From contig NC_009615.1 in the NCBI RefSeq assembly GCF_000012845.1, forward strand, positions 3,182,501 through 3,246,500: a stretch of 64,000 nucleotides of DNA, in the 5' to 3' direction. Below the pieces are notes generated by a model, which saw only the letters and a list, made by a program, of their open reading frames with translations, was not told where the DNA came from and did no database searches. Below are positions 17,986 to 28,070 of this stretch, piece by piece. Within the stretch, counting starts at the first letter, position 1. Every line of letters begins with the position of its first letter. The position numbers and the translations under genes were made by a program. The stretch is from Parabacteroides distasonis ATCC 8503 (GTDB lineage: Bacteria; Bacteroidota; Bacteroidia; Bacteroidales; Tannerellaceae).

Positions 17986-18258
17986 ATGTACCGATTGGAA
18001 TACACCACGAATTTTAAGAAAGATCTTAAAACGTGTAAGAAAAGGGGATTAGAACTTCATCTACTTCAAAGGGTTATCGATATTCTTCAAGAAACCGGTA
18101 CGCTCCCCAACCAATATCGCCCCCATAAACTAAGCGGTAAATTTGAGGGCCTATGGGAATGCCATATTAAAAGCGACTGGCTCTTAATATGGCAACAAAA
18201 CGATACCGAACTGGTCTTGATCATGACCGATACTGGTACGCATGCCGACTTGTATTAA
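17986..18258 (+). CDS. YafQ-family mRNA interferase toxin
   Basis: This 90-residue protein matches the RelE/ParE-superfamily YafQ group. Its N-terminus is YTTNFKKDLKTCKKRG and the core is HKLSGKFEGLWECHIKSDWLLIW, with the His, Asp and Trp positions used by YafQ. It ends in TDTGTHADLY, where characterised relatives have RTGTHSDLF; the catalytic His is kept but the Arg is replaced by Asp. Such toxins cleave mRNA on the ribosome when the antitoxin is lost. The gene ends 4 bp before the convergent folE stop, so no terminator separates them. Confidence 0.85.
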   Translation: MYRLEYTTNFKKDLKTCKKRGLELHLLQRVIDILQETGTLPNQYRPHKLSGKFEGLWECHIKSDWLLIWQQNDTELVLIMTDTGTHADLY

Positions 18259-18262
18259 GTCA

Positions 18263-18853
18263 TCAGCGGTTATGCTTGATCAGATTCATAAACTCCTCGC
18301 GCGTCTTAGCTTGTTGGAAAAAGCCTGTGAAATCAGAGGTAGTCGTCAAGGAATTTTGTTTCTCCACGCCACGCATCTGCATACACATATGCTGCGCCTC
18401 GATCACGACCATCACGCCCAACGGGTCCAAGGTCCTCTGGATGCAATCCTTGATCTGCATCGTCATACGCTCCTGTATCTGAAGGCGGCGGGCGAAGATA
18501 TCCACTACCCTAGGGATCTTGCTTAAGCCCGTAATATATTTCTTGGGGATATAAGCCACGTGGGCCTTGCCAAAGAAAGGCAACATATGATGCTCACAAA
18601 GGGAGAAGAAATCGATATCTTTCACGATAACCATCTGTTTGTAATCCTCTTCCTGAAACATGGCGGAACGGAGTACCGCCTCCGGATCCTCATGGTATCC
18701 CTTGGTTAAAAACTGCATCGCTTTCGCTACACGTTCCGGCGTTTTAAGCAGACCCTCACGCTCCACGTCCTCACCCAGCAAACCCAATACTTCCTTATAA
18801 TGGCCGGCCAAAGCTTCCCGGGCACGTAGCGTCTCTTCGTTTACTTCTGACAT
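18263..18853 (-). CDS. folE: GTP cyclohydrolase I
   Basis: This 196-residue enzyme converts GTP to 7,8-dihydroneopterin triphosphate, the first step of folate and pterin synthesis. The zinc-site segment [19 protein letters not shown] and the later Cys in [10 protein letters not shown] are present, as are [20 protein letters not shown] and the C-terminal SDFTGFF. Length is normal. It is the last gene of a minus-strand operon, 5 bp after the SPOR-domain gene. A convergent toxin gene ends 4 bp from its stop. Confidence 0.96.
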   Translation of the reverse strand: MSEVNEETLRAREALAGHYKEVLGLLGEDVEREGLLKTPERVAKAMQFLTKGYHEDPEAVLRSAMFQEEDYKQMVIVKDIDFFSLCEHHMLPFFGKAHVAYIPKKYITGLSKIPRVVDIFARRLQIQERMTMQIKDCIQRTLDPLGVMVVIEAQHMCMQMRGVEKQNSLTTTSDFTGFFQQAKTREEFMNLIKHNR

Positions 18854-18858
18854 TCTCT

Positions 18859-19365
18859 TTAATTTAGGGGAATTTTTATCTCTTCTCGTACGATATACAT
18901 TTCCTTCCCGTATTTCGGGAAAGCACCCATCAACAGGCGCATCATATGATAGGCCTCCTCATGCGAGCGGAAATCTCCCACACGCAACTTCCAAAACGGG
19001 GCGTTGTAAGTGACATACGTCGGGATCTCTGGAAAAAGCTCCTTGATTTCCTTCTCCTTACGAAAAGCCTCGTCTTTCGAGACCCGTTGGTTATTACCGG
19101 AAAATACCTGCGTACGATACCCTTGTACCTTCAAGAAGGTAAGGCTATCTGTCGTCTCCACGTTCGCTCCACGCATACGCTCACCCACCATCTCGCGGAT
19201 AGCGGCGGATTGATTGATAACGACCTCGCCTTTTCCCAAACCGGATCTCTGCAACGCATCGAATATGGTCGAACGCTCACCTTCCAACGCCGTCTGAGCG
19301 AATAAAGATGAAGTACCGGCCATCATAAAGGCAAATAGCAATAAGATACAAGGAATTCTTTTCAT
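18859..19365 (-). CDS. Secreted SPOR-domain protein
   Basis: The start is set at ATG 19365, because the signal peptide ([24 protein letters not shown]) begins there; an upstream in-frame start would add 11 unlikely residues. The mature protein of about 145 residues carries a SPOR-like domain in its second half ([20 protein letters not shown] and [21 protein letters not shown]). SPOR domains bind denuded peptidoglycan glycan strands, often at the division site. No enzymatic domain is attached. It is encoded between tpiA and folE in a housekeeping operon. Confidence 0.85.
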   Translation of the reverse strand: MKRIPCILLLFAFMMAGTSSLFAQTALEGERSTIFDALQRSGLGKGEVVINQSAAIREMVGERMRGANVETTDSLTFLKVQGYRTQVFSGNNQRVSKDEAFRKEKEIKELFPEIPTYVTYNAPFWKLRVGDFRSHEEAYHMMRLLMGAFPKYGKEMYIVREEIKIPLN

Positions 19366-19435
19366 AGATAGAATATTAAAAAGAGTATCTTTCCCCATTC
19401 ATTGAGGGGAAAGATACCTTCTTATTATGAATTAA

Positions 19436-20191
19436 TTAAAAAGCCTCGATAATCGGCATGAATTTGTCAACGGCCAAAGAAGCGCCACCGATCAAACCAC
19501 CGTCTACGTTCGGTTTAGCGAACAATTCCTTAGCGTTACCGGCGTTACAGCTACCACCGTAAAGGATCGTGCAGTTATCAGCTACCTCATTGCCATATTT
19601 AGCGGCCAAAGTAGCGCGGATGTGAGCGTGGATCTCCTCAGCTTGCTCAGCGGAAGCAGTCTTACCCGTGCCGATAGCCCATACCGGCTCGTAAGCCAAG
19701 ATGATCTTACCGAAATCCTCAGCGGAAAGGTCGAACAAAGAACCAGCGATCTGAGCGTCTACTACCTCGAAGTGCTTACCGGCTTCTCTCTCTTCCAAAA
19801 CCTCACCGATGCAGAAGATCGGAGTCAAACCGTTAGCCAAAGCCAACTCAACCTTCGTCTTCAAGATTTCCGGAGTCTCATGATAATAAGCACGTCTCTC
19901 AGAGTGGCCTAAGATCACATATTTCGCACCAGTAGAAGCTACCATAGCGGCAGAAACCTCACCTGTATAAGCACCTTTTTCCTTGTCAGCGCAGTTCTCA
20001 GCGGCAACACCGATCTTGTTTGTATCGATAGCGGCAGCAACGCTTGCCAAGTGAGTGAACGGAGTACCGATGATCACATCGCAATTCGGAGTCTTACCCT
20101 TCAAAGCCTCGTCCAAACCTTTAGCCAAAGCAAGACCTTCAGCAAGAGTAGTGTTCATTTTCCAGTTTCCTGCAACAATATTCTTTCTCAT
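19436..20191 (-). CDS. tpiA: Triosephosphate isomerase
   Basis: This 251-residue cytoplasmic glycolytic enzyme interconverts dihydroxyacetone phosphate and glyceraldehyde 3-phosphate. Visible motifs are NWKMN (catalytic Lys), ILGHSERR (catalytic His), the active-site Glu in [16 protein letters not shown] and the phosphate-binding [10 protein letters not shown]. Length and start are standard. It lies 36 bp downstream of the DoxX-like gene and 70 bp upstream of the SPOR gene. Codon use is strongly biased, consistent with high expression. Confidence 0.97.
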
Positions 20192-20227
20192 AACTTAATA
20201 ATTTAAATATGTAATACAAATAAATCT

Positions 20228-21520
20228 CTATTCAGATTCTTTTCCTTTCCGGCGACGGCGATTGCGCAAGGCATCGTATCCCCAAACCAGCAACAAAGGT
20301 ACGGTAAAACTTAATAGGTTGGTTATTAGCCGGGCATCTTCTTTCGCTTTCCAGTCGGTATTTCCTTCCAGATAGCCGTTTACGATCGTTTTCAGGTCTT
20401 CTTCCTGTGGAATATCGTTGTAATGCCACTTCATCAAGATCGTACCTTTCTTCAGCAAGACCAATCCCGGGTTGGAGCGGATGATCGTTTTCAAAAGGAC
20501 ATCATCGGCCATAAGAAACGGATACTCGGCACCGGTATTATCACTCCATGTAGCGATAGCCTCGGCGGAAGAACCCGTCACGCAATAAAAGCCCAAACCG
20601 TTCTCCAAGGCGTAATCGTATACATTGTTGATCTCGTCAATACGCTCATCATCCGCATTCTCCAGACGGGGGGCGATCAAAAGAAAGAGACCTTTCGGGT
20701 CGTTCAGCAACTCATCAGTCACGTCTGCGTCATTCTCATTATAAATATGAAATGTGGTAACGGGGGGAACGTATCCTTGTTTGATCAGCTTGGTCTTTGA
20801 ATCCACGAAAGTCCACGTGCTATCATCGGCCGGGGCGTTCTCCAAAGAAAATTCTTTCTGTACGCCATCCCTCTCGTAAATAAAAGAATACGCATATTCA
20901 TCCTCGGGCGCACCTTCCGGTATCGACATCAAGGCAGGGATATTCGCACCCAACTTATAGGGACGGAAATCCAAGATCGGCAAATGATTATAATTCCGGT
21001 AAGCGAAACCGATAGCGAAGACATATGACCACAAAGCCACGAACCAGTAGACATGGTAGGTATAGCCTTGTAAAAGCCGCTGATTATGGATGAACACGTA
21101 AATAGCGGCGGCCAAAAGTACGACATTCTTATAGAAGGTCTGCCAATTACTGATCACCAAGGCATCCCCGAAGCAACCGCAATCCGATACGGGATTGAAG
21201 ATCGCCAGATACAGCGTCAGCGGCGTCATGAAAGACATCATCAGCAAGGTCAAGAAGGTCGTATACCGCCGGTACACCCCTAATAGCATACAGACACCCA
21301 GCATGAATTCCAGAGCGGACAAGTTGAAGGAGATCAATACCGTAAAAGGTTGCAGCTTATCCAGCCCAAAGGAAGTCAGATAGTCGCCAATCTTAATGGC
21401 TCCTCCCATGGGATCGACAGCCTTCACCGTCCCGGAGAAGATAAAGACTACTCCCAGTAACAGGCGGCAGACCTCTGCGATCACTTTCTTTACGGTTTCC
21501 TTATATTCCATGTAGCTCAC
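20228..21520 (-). CDS. DoxX-like membrane protein with thioredoxin-like tail (BT_3928-type)
   Basis: This is a 430-residue protein. The N-terminal half has about five membrane helices and a DoxX-like start (RLLLGVVFIFSGTVKAVDPMGGAIKIGDYL). The soluble C-terminal half (about residues 200-395) looks like a thioredoxin fold (NVYDYALENGLGFYCVTGSS, PFLMADDVLLKTIIRSNPG) but has no CxxC motif. A final membrane helix precedes a basic tail. The arrangement matches proteins usually named BT_3928 family; function is unknown. It overlaps the DUF1599 gene by 4 bp and precedes tpiA, a gene order I believe is common in Bacteroidales. Confidence 0.75.
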   Translation of the reverse strand: MSYMEYKETVKKVIAEVCRLLLGVVFIFSGTVKAVDPMGGAIKIGDYLTSFGLDKLQPFTVLISFNLSALEFMLGVCMLLGVYRRYTTFLTLLMMSFMTPLTLYLAIFNPVSDCGCFGDALVISNWQTFYKNVVLLAAAIYVFIHNQRLLQGYTYHVYWFVALWSYVFAIGFAYRNYNHLPILDFRPYKLGANIPALMSIPEGAPEDEYAYSFIYERDGVQKEFSLENAPADDSTWTFVDSKTKLIKQGYVPPVTTFHIYNENDADVTDELLNDPKGLFLLIAPRLENADDERIDEINNVYDYALENGLGFYCVTGSSAEAIATWSDNTGAEYPFLMADDVLLKTIIRSNPGLVLLKKGTILMKWHYNDIPQEEDLKTIVNGYLEGNTDWKAKEDARLITNLLSFTVPLLLVWGYDALRNRRRRKGKESE

Positions 21521-22062
21521 TCCTCACCAAACTCCAGCTTGATCAAACCGAAGAGGGCATAATTAATCATATCCATGTAGTTGGCGTCCACTCCCTCAGA
21601 AACGAGCGTCTTGCCTCCATGACTCTCGATTTGCTTAGTCCGATAAATCTTCATCAAAATAAGATCCGTATACGAGCTGATACGCATGCTGCGCCACGCC
21701 TCATCATAATCATGATTCTTGGCGTACATCAGTTCCTTCGTCTCCGCAATGTATTTATCGTATAATTCCAAGGCTTTCTCTATCGTGATATCGGTCGTAT
21801 CCGCAAATCCCAACGCCAATTGGACCAAGCCGATCACACCATAATTAACGATAGCGATAAACTCCGGACGGATTCCCTCGTCCACCATGCTCGTCCCCTT
21901 GATCTCCAAGCTACGGATACGGTTCGCCTTGATAAATATCTGATCGGTAACCGACTGGGGGCGCATGATCCTCCACGACGGCCCGTAATCTTTCAACTTC
22001 TTCTCGAACAACTCCCGGCACAGGGAGATCACTTGCTCGAATTGTTCCTTTGTATTTGGCAT
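21517..22062 (-). CDS. DUF1599 domain-containing protein
   Basis: This 181-residue cytoplasmic protein consists of two similar halves, the DUF1599 pattern. KKLKDYGPSWRIMRPQSVTDQ in the first half is mirrored by YAKNHDYDEAWRSMRISSYTD in the second, and KANRIRSLEIKG by KIYRTKQIESHGG. The internal duplication suggests a pseudo-dimer. No catalytic assignment exists that I can support. It is the first gene of the operon leading to tpiA and folE; its ATGA overlap with the next gene suggests translational coupling. Confidence 0.85.
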   Translation of the reverse strand: MPNTKEQFEQVISLCRELFEKKLKDYGPSWRIMRPQSVTDQIFIKANRIRSLEIKGTSMVDEGIRPEFIAIVNYGVIGLVQLALGFADTTDITIEKALELYDKYIAETKELMYAKNHDYDEAWRSMRISSYTDLILMKIYRTKQIESHGGKTLVSEGVDANYMDMINYALFGLIKLEFGEE

Positions 22063-22165
22063 ACTATCCTAGATTATACCCGCGAATATAGGAAAAAAGA
22101 CGTAGATGTTCTCGAAAATTCAAGACAACAAAAGCTAATAAGATAAATGAAAAGAGGTTACAACA

Positions 22166-22196
22166 AAAAGGAGCCACTTTATAAGCGGCTCCTTTT
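22166..22196 (-). terminator. Intrinsic terminator after the M23 peptidase gene
   Basis: AAAAGGAGCC (22166-22175) pairs with GGCTCCTTTT (22187-22196). Read on the minus strand it ends in a T-rich run, 25 bp past the peptidase stop. Confidence 0.85.
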
Positions 22197-22220
22197 CGTT
22201 TCCTTACATCTTATATATCG

Positions 22221-23471
22221 TTATGAACAGCGTAATGAGCGTCCTAAACGCAACACGGTAGTCTTTGTGATACCGTTCAATTCGCAGAGTTTACTAACAG
22301 AAGTACCGTATCTTTTAGCGATAGCGCCAAGCGTATCACCGGATTTAATACGATGATAAACCGAAGTAGCCTCCACATCATTCATTGTATTCGTGTCTTC
22401 TCCTAAAGAAGCGGTAGCGGAAGAACTTGCCTGTACCGTGATTTTCTTAGAAGATGCGGAAGCAGTCGATTTCTTTTGAGTTTGAGCTTTTGGAGTCGCT
22501 TTAGCCGCGGTTTCCACACCGGCACTACAACGAATGGACTGGCCGATACGTAACATAGAAGTAGATTTCAATCCATTTAAACGACAAAGCTCATTCACTG
22601 TCGTACCATATATACGTGCGATTTTACCTAAGGTATCACCGGATTTTACACGATGGTACACCATCTGACTATTGGAAGATGTATAGATATTGCTCTTACG
22701 TCCGTTAATCTTGACGTTACGAAACACATATTGATCCTGATGAGGTATTGAGTTCTCGAAGTCAATAATATCAGCCGGGTTAATAGCCTGTCCAAGAAAA
22801 CGAGTCTCAAAATGCAAATGAGATCCCGTAGAGCGTCCTGTATTTCCCCCTAAAGCGATCGGATCTCCAGCCCGTACGATATCGTTCACACCTACTAAGA
22901 ATTTAGATAAATGACCATATACAGTCTCTAAACCATTCGGATGGCGAATCACAAGATAATAGCCATATCCCCTACGCTCGAAATTCTTGATACGCACCTT
23001 GCCGTCAAACGCCGCACGGATCGTATCTCCAATTTGCACTTTCAAGTCTATCCCCTTATGCATCCGTCTACGGCGAGGACCATACTTTGAAGTGACCCTT
23101 GTCATAGAGTCCATAGGCAAGACAAAAGTAGAACAATCGATTACGCAAGAATCCGGCATATCTACCTTTTTACCCCGGAAAGGATTCACCCATTCATTTG
23201 TCCATTCGCCATATAATTCATCGGCAGGGAACATCAAGTTCTCTCTCGCCTCCAACTCCGCTTTTTCATTAATCTCCGCAAGCTCCTTCAAAGCCATATC
23301 TTTCTTAAAGCCAACACGGTCAGCCATTAACTCAGATACACGCTTGTCCATAAGTTTGTGGGTTGGATGATTGGGAGTCTCCGGAGTTTCCGGTTTCACC
23401 GGGTTCTCCGCATTAGCAGTCGATACCATCACAGCGGCACAACAAATGAATAGAAATGTCCTTATACTCAT
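22221..23471 (-). CDS. M23 peptidoglycan endopeptidase with two LysM domains
   Basis: This 416-residue secreted protein has a signal peptide ending ANA. The lysostaphin-type M23 domain (about residues 130-240) shows SKYGPRRRRMHKGIDLK and SHLHFE, giving the zinc ligands His, Asp and His. Two LysM modules follow (VYHRIKSGDTLGAIAKRYG at the C-terminus, and a similar unit near residue 268), separated by an Ala/Ser/Thr-rich linker. The expected role is cross-link cleavage during cell-wall growth or division. It is monocistronic, with its own terminator. Confidence 0.92.
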   Translation of the reverse strand: MSIRTFLFICCAAVMVSTANAENPVKPETPETPNHPTHKLMDKRVSELMADRVGFKKDMALKELAEINEKAELEARENLMFPADELYGEWTNEWVNPFRGKKVDMPDSCVIDCSTFVLPMDSMTRVTSKYGPRRRRMHKGIDLKVQIGDTIRAAFDGKVRIKNFERRGYGYYLVIRHPNGLETVYGHLSKFLVGVNDIVRAGDPIALGGNTGRSTGSHLHFETRFLGQAINPADIIDFENSIPHQDQYVFRNVKINGRKSNIYTSSNSQMVYHRVKSGDTLGKIARIYGTTVNELCRLNGLKSTSMLRIGQSIRCSAGVETAAKATPKAQTQKKSTASASSKKITVQASSSATASLGEDTNTMNDVEATSVYHRIKSGDTLGAIAKRYGTSVSKLCELNGITKTTVLRLGRSLRCS

Positions 23472-23681
23472 TTTTTGATAACTTTCATTCTTATAATTCA
23501 GGATAAAACGGCAATACCCGACATCTCTGCCTGATTGTCAACTTGTCAAAGTTCGGAAATTTGAATAAGCCGACAAAATTGATTAACGAAAAATTTCTGC
23601 AATGACTTTGAATAAAAGCAAAACAAGCGAATAAACAAGCTAAATATCAAAGACTTACAGAACAATATGTTTCACAACATA

Positions 23682-25778
23682 TTAGCTAATCATTCCCCAA
23701 TTTATCTTCCTTGTGAACAGAGTTTTGAGCCTTTCGCTCAATATCCGGTGCTGTTCGGACAATAATTCGGGGTCTTCGTCAAGAACTCCTTGAGCGATAT
23801 CCCGCGCATACTGAAGTATTTGTCCATCGGCCGCCAAGTCCGCTATTTTAAGGTCTATCCCCTCGCCACTTTGTCGGGTACCTTCCAAATCTCCATGTCC
23901 CCGGAGACGGAGATCCGCCTCAGCGATCTCAAAGCCATTCGTACTGTTCACCATAATCTCCAATCGCTTACGAGTATCATTACTTAGTTTATAGGATGAG
24001 ACCAAGATACAATAGGATTGTTCAGCACCACGTCCTACCCGGCCACGAAGCTGATGAAGTTGAGAGAGGCCGAAACGTTCAGCACTCTCGATCACCATGA
24101 CGGATGCGTTCGGCACGTTCACGCCAACCTCTATAACCGTAGTAGCCATCAAGATTTGCGCCTCGCCGGAGATAAACTTCTGCATCTCGGTATCCTTATC
24201 CGCCGCTTTCATACGGCCATGTACCATACATACCTTATATTCAGGGAAAACCTCCTTGAACGTCTCAAAACCGGCCTCCAAGTCTTTATAATCCAGTTTC
24301 TCATTTCCTTCAATCAACGGATATACCACATAAACCTGACGCCCCTTTTGTATCTCTTTCCGAAGGAACTCATACAATTGCGCCTTTTTATTATCATAGC
24401 GATGAAGCGTTTGTATCGGTTTACGTCCCGGAGGTAACTCATCGATCACCGATACATCCAGATCCCCATACAAAGTCATCGCCAAAGTACGGGGAATCGG
24501 GGTAGCCGTCATCACCAGCACATGCGGCACGATAGCGTTCTTCATCCAAAGGCGTGAGCGTTGCTCCACACCAAAACGGTGCTGCTCATCGATAATCGCT
24601 AATCCCAACGAAGAGAAAACCACCGTCTCCTCAATCAACGCATGCGTCCCGATCACGATCTGGATCTCACCGCTGGCAATAGCCGGTAATATCTTATCCC
24701 GCTCCTTCTTCTTGGTAGATCCAGTCAAAAGAGCGACCTTCACGTCCATATCTTTCAGGAATCCCATGATCGTCGCATAATGCTGGGTCGCCAAGATCTC
24801 GGTAGGAGCCATCATACAAGCTTGGCAATGATTATCTATCGCCAATAGCATAGACAATAAGCCTACCAAAGTCTTGCCACTCCCCACATCACCTTGCAGC
24901 AGGCGATTCATTTGCCGCCCGCTACCCATATCGATCCGGATCTCACGGACTACCCGCTTCTGGGCGTTCGTCAACTCAAAAGGAAGATACTCTTTATAGA
25001 ACGTATTGAAATAATGGCCGACCGTCGGGAATATGATCCCTTTTAGCTTCAGTTTCCGAACACTAGCAGTACGTAATATATTTAATTGTATGAAGAAAAG
25101 CTCGTCAAACTTCAAACGTAACTGGGCATCACGCAACTTAGCGGCAGATTCCGGGAAATGGATATTCCGCATCGCCTCTGTCATAGACATCATATGGATC
25201 CGTTTCAATACGTCGGGGGAAAGCGTCTCCGGAAGTTCCCAGTTCAGCCAGCTTAACAACGTATATTGCAGGTTCTGGATCGCCCGGGAATTCAAGAAAG
25301 ATTTCTTCATTTTCTCCGAGGTATTATAGAAAGGAGTCAAGCCATTCGCCACTTGATCAGCTTGCTCCATTGAGTCGATATCCGGATGCGGTATGTTATA
25401 GGTATGCCCGAACTCCGTAGGCTTTCCGAAAACTATATACTCAGTATTGGGACGATACTTATCCGTCACATAATTCAAGCCCTTGAACCAGACCAAATCG
25501 ATCGTGCCCGTACCATCCGAGAACTTACCAACCAGCCGTTTACTCCGCCCCTCGCCTAGCGTATCGAAATAGAGAATCTGGCCTTTCAACTGGATATAAG
25601 GCATATTCCCGCTGATCTCAGCTACTTTATAAAACCGGCTGCGATCTATATATTTATAAGGAAAATAAAAGAGCAAGTCCTCATACGACGATATCCCCGC
25701 TTCCTTTTGCAGGATATCCGCCTTCTTGGGTCCTACTCCCGGCAAGTACGTAATCGATCGCTTATCAAGGTCCAGCAT
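23682..25778 (-). CDS. recG: ATP-dependent DNA helicase RecG
   Basis: This 698-residue helicase reverses stalled replication forks and branch-migrates Holliday junctions. The N-terminal wedge/OB domain (residues 1-160) begins with ITYLPGVGPKKADIL. Helicase motifs follow: Walker A GDVGSGKTLVG, the DEQH box with HRFGVEQR, TATPIPRTLAMT, and the motif VI region QLRGRVGRG. Length is normal. It is the last gene of the S8-xseA-xseB-ispD-recG operon, 22 bp after ispD. Confidence 0.96.
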   Translation of the reverse strand: MLDLDKRSITYLPGVGPKKADILQKEAGISSYEDLLFYFPYKYIDRSRFYKVAEISGNMPYIQLKGQILYFDTLGEGRSKRLVGKFSDGTGTIDLVWFKGLNYVTDKYRPNTEYIVFGKPTEFGHTYNIPHPDIDSMEQADQVANGLTPFYNTSEKMKKSFLNSRAIQNLQYTLLSWLNWELPETLSPDVLKRIHMMSMTEAMRNIHFPESAAKLRDAQLRLKFDELFFIQLNILRTASVRKLKLKGIIFPTVGHYFNTFYKEYLPFELTNAQKRVVREIRIDMGSGRQMNRLLQGDVGSGKTLVGLLSMLLAIDNHCQACMMAPTEILATQHYATIMGFLKDMDVKVALLTGSTKKKERDKILPAIASGEIQIVIGTHALIEETVVFSSLGLAIIDEQHRFGVEQRSRLWMKNAIVPHVLVMTATPIPRTLAMTLYGDLDVSVIDELPPGRKPIQTLHRYDNKKAQLYEFLRKEIQKGRQVYVVYPLIEGNEKLDYKDLEAGFETFKEVFPEYKVCMVHGRMKAADKDTEMQKFISGEAQILMATTVIEVGVNVPNASVMVIESAERFGLSQLHQLRGRVGRGAEQSYCILVSSYKLSNDTRKRLEIMVNSTNGFEIAEADLRLRGHGDLEGTRQSGEGIDLKIADLAADGQILQYARDIAQGVLDEDPELLSEQHRILSERLKTLFTRKINWGMIS

Positions 25779-25800
25779 AACGTCTATGAGTTTTTAGGGT

Positions 25801-26502
25801 TTACCGGGCAAACATCGCTTCCGCTATTAACAAATCAAAGGGCGTGGTAATCTTGATATTCTCACGATCACCGGGAACCGTATCAATCGCATGCCCCATC
25901 GCCTCCACCACGGAAGCGTCGTCCGTAAATAAAGACGAATAAGGTTGCTCATAGGCTTTTGTCAATAATTCCAGAAGGAAGACTTGCGGGGTTTGTACAG
26001 CCATATAGCGGGAACGGTCCACCGGATGGCTCCCTTTTTCATCTGTCTCACGCAGGGAATCAATCATCGGAACAACCGGGATAACGGCTCCCGTGACAGC
26101 CGCTTTATCAAAGCAGGCCTCAACAACCTCCGGAGAGACGAAAGGACGAACGCCATCGTGCACAGCGACCAAACTCAGACCGCTATCCTCCTCCCCCTTC
26201 CGACGCCTCTCCGCCAAAAGCCAATCCAACCCATTCTTAACCGAGAAGAAGCGAGTATCTCCCCCTTTCACGATCGCATGCGGGACCTTGCAGCCGATTT
26301 CCTTGCAAAGCATATTCCAATACGGCTGATGATCCTCCGGAAGCACAAGGATTATACGTGCGGAAGCATCCCAACGATGAAAAGCCTCTAAGGTATGCAT
26401 CAAAAGAGGTTTCCCCCGCATAGGAATAAACTGCTTCGGCAGATCTCCACCCATACGAAGCCCTTTACCCCCGGCAACGATCAAGACGTACTTATCCATC
26501 AA
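25801..26502 (-). CDS. ispD: 2-C-methyl-D-erythritol 4-phosphate cytidylyltransferase
   Basis: This 233-residue cytoplasmic enzyme of the MEP isoprenoid pathway couples CTP to methylerythritol phosphate. Motifs are VAGGKGLRMGGDLPKQF (nucleotide-binding loop), VAVHDGVRPFVSPE, QTPQVFLLELL and TDDASVVEAMG. Its start overlaps the end of xseB by 4 bp. Clustering with recG and xseAB is operonic convenience rather than a shared pathway. Confidence 0.95.
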   Translation of the reverse strand: MMDKYVLIVAGGKGLRMGGDLPKQFIPMRGKPLLMHTLEAFHRWDASARIILVLPEDHQPYWNMLCKEIGCKVPHAIVKGGDTRFFSVKNGLDWLLAERRRKGEEDSGLSLVAVHDGVRPFVSPEVVEACFDKAAVTGAVIPVVPMIDSLRETDEKGSHPVDRSRYMAVQTPQVFLLELLTKAYEQPYSSLFTDDASVVEAMGHAIDTVPGDRENIKITTPFDLLIAEAMFAR

Positions 26503-26696
26503 TCCAATTCCTCCAAAACTTTTTTAACTTCCTCATCCACTTTATACAGCTTCTCCTTGCAGAGCTTGATCAGACGGGTAGCTTCTTTTACCTTCTCGGA
26601 CAGGATATCGACATCTAAGTCTCCATTCTCGATCTCAGCCACGATCTTACGAAGTTTCTCGATCGCCTCGTTATATGTTTCTTCTTTTTTCGCCAT
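26499..26696 (-). CDS. xseB: Exodeoxyribonuclease VII small subunit
   Basis: This 65-residue helical protein has the canonical XseB pattern (ETYNEAIEKLRKIVAEIENG, LVDIL-like segment, ATRLIKLCKEKLYKVDEEV). It assembles with XseA into the ExoVII single-strand exonuclease. The large subunit gene ends 39 bp upstream, and ispD overlaps its stop by 4 bp. Confidence 0.93.
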   Translation of the reverse strand: MAKKEETYNEAIEKLRKIVAEIENGDLDVDILSEKVKEATRLIKLCKEKLYKVDEEVKKVLEELD

Positions 26697-26735
26697 ATTA
26701 ATTATGTATTTATCGGACGGTTATAAAACCACCCT

Positions 26736-28070
26736 CTATGGTTTGATAATACTTTTTATTTCACCATCGATGAAGCGAGTCGTCAGTTCTTCGCCGGCTC
26801 GCAAATCAGAGGCATGTTTGATAATCTTGCCATCTTTCAAGGCTAAGCTATAGCCTCGCTTTAAGATATAATCAGGAGAAGCCATCTTGATAAACTGTTC
26901 CGTAAGCTGGATAAAACGCACATCCTCGGAGAGTTTAGAGGTAATACCGTTTCGCAAGCGAAGTTCCGTATTCTCAAGCACCGACTGGCGGCGTGATAAC
27001 AAGCCCGATGCCATCGCAGGTAAACCACTCGCGATTGTTTGCAGTCCCGAACGATTCCGCTCGATCCGGCTTGTCACGATAGAGGGGAAACGGGTAGCGA
27101 CCAATTGCAAATAGTTTTTCTGGCGGGATAGAATATCCATAGCCAATAAACTCACGTCTTGACACAAATTCTCCAACTCCTCACCTACGCTATCCATTCG
27201 AGAAATAAGGAACTCAGCGACAGCGGTCGGTGTCTTCATCCGGGTATGCGCCACCAAATCTACGACCGTATCATCCCGTTCGTGCCCGATACCCGTGATA
27301 ATCGGTAAAGGGAATTGAGCGCAATTCGCCGCCAACAGATAAGAATCGAAGCTATTCAAGTCCGAGGTAGCCCCACCCCCACGGATAATCACGACCACAT
27401 CAAAAAGATCTTGATGTTGATAAATCCGGTCTAAAGCCGCTATTACAGAAGCCTCCGTCCGTTCTCCTTGCATCAAGGCGGGGAATAATTTGGTATAGAA
27501 CGGATAACCTCCTTTATTCCGTGTCAACTGATTCATAAAATCCTCGTAGCCGGCAGCCGTCGGAGAAGTAATGATAGCGATTCTCCTAGGAAGTAGCGGA
27601 AAAGGCAATTCCTTATTCAGCGTAAAGACCCCTTCCTCCTGCAATTGGCGGATAATCTCCATACGCTTACGCACCATATCCCCCAACGTATAAGCCGGAT
27701 CGATATCAAGCACCGTAAGGCTCAATCCATATAACTCATGGAACTCAACAGACACCTTCACCAACACTTTCAAGCCGGAAGCGAACATCTGACCGGTCTC
27801 CATCTCGAAATAAGGTTTCAACATACGAAATGTCTTCGCCCAGATAGACCCTCGTACCTTGGCCACCAATTGCCCGGTCTGCGCATTCTTCTCCACAAAC
27901 TCCAGATAACAATGTCCGGAAGAAGTATTCACCCGCACATCGCTCATCTCCGCACGCACCCAGCAAGTCTCCGGGAAAGCCCTCGACAACGCACCCCGTA
28001 TGCGGGTATTCAGCTCTAACAAAGATAGAGCCTCTTTCTCACCCGATAAGTTATTTAGATTCGGCCGCAT
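26736..28070 (-). CDS. xseA: Exodeoxyribonuclease VII large subunit
   Basis: The start is placed at ATG 28070 (444 residues), because AGGAGCG sits a few bases upstream and the conserved OB-fold begins soon after (LSLLELNTRIRGALSRAF). A longer frame from 28142 would overlap the preceding gene by 92 bp. The catalytic domain shows RIAIITSPTAAGYEDFM, VVIIRGGGATSDLNSFD and GIGHERDDTVVDLVAHTRMKTPTA. The enzyme degrades single-stranded DNA with XseB. The chosen start still overlaps the upstream S8 protease gene by 20 bp. Confidence 0.94.
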   Translation of the reverse strand: MRPNLNNLSGEKEALSLLELNTRIRGALSRAFPETCWVRAEMSDVRVNTSSGHCYLEFVEKNAQTGQLVAKVRGSIWAKTFRMLKPYFEMETGQMFASGLKVLVKVSVEFHELYGLSLTVLDIDPAYTLGDMVRKRMEIIRQLQEEGVFTLNKELPFPLLPRRIAIITSPTAAGYEDFMNQLTRNKGGYPFYTKLFPALMQGERTEASVIAALDRIYQHQDLFDVVVIIRGGGATSDLNSFDSYLLAANCAQFPLPIITGIGHERDDTVVDLVAHTRMKTPTAVAEFLISRMDSVGEELENLCQDVSLLAMDILSRQKNYLQLVATRFPSIVTSRIERNRSGLQTIASGLPAMASGLLSRRQSVLENTELRLRNGITSKLSEDVRFIQLTEQFIKMASPDYILKRGYSLALKDGKIIKHASDLRAGEELTTRFIDGEIKSIIKP

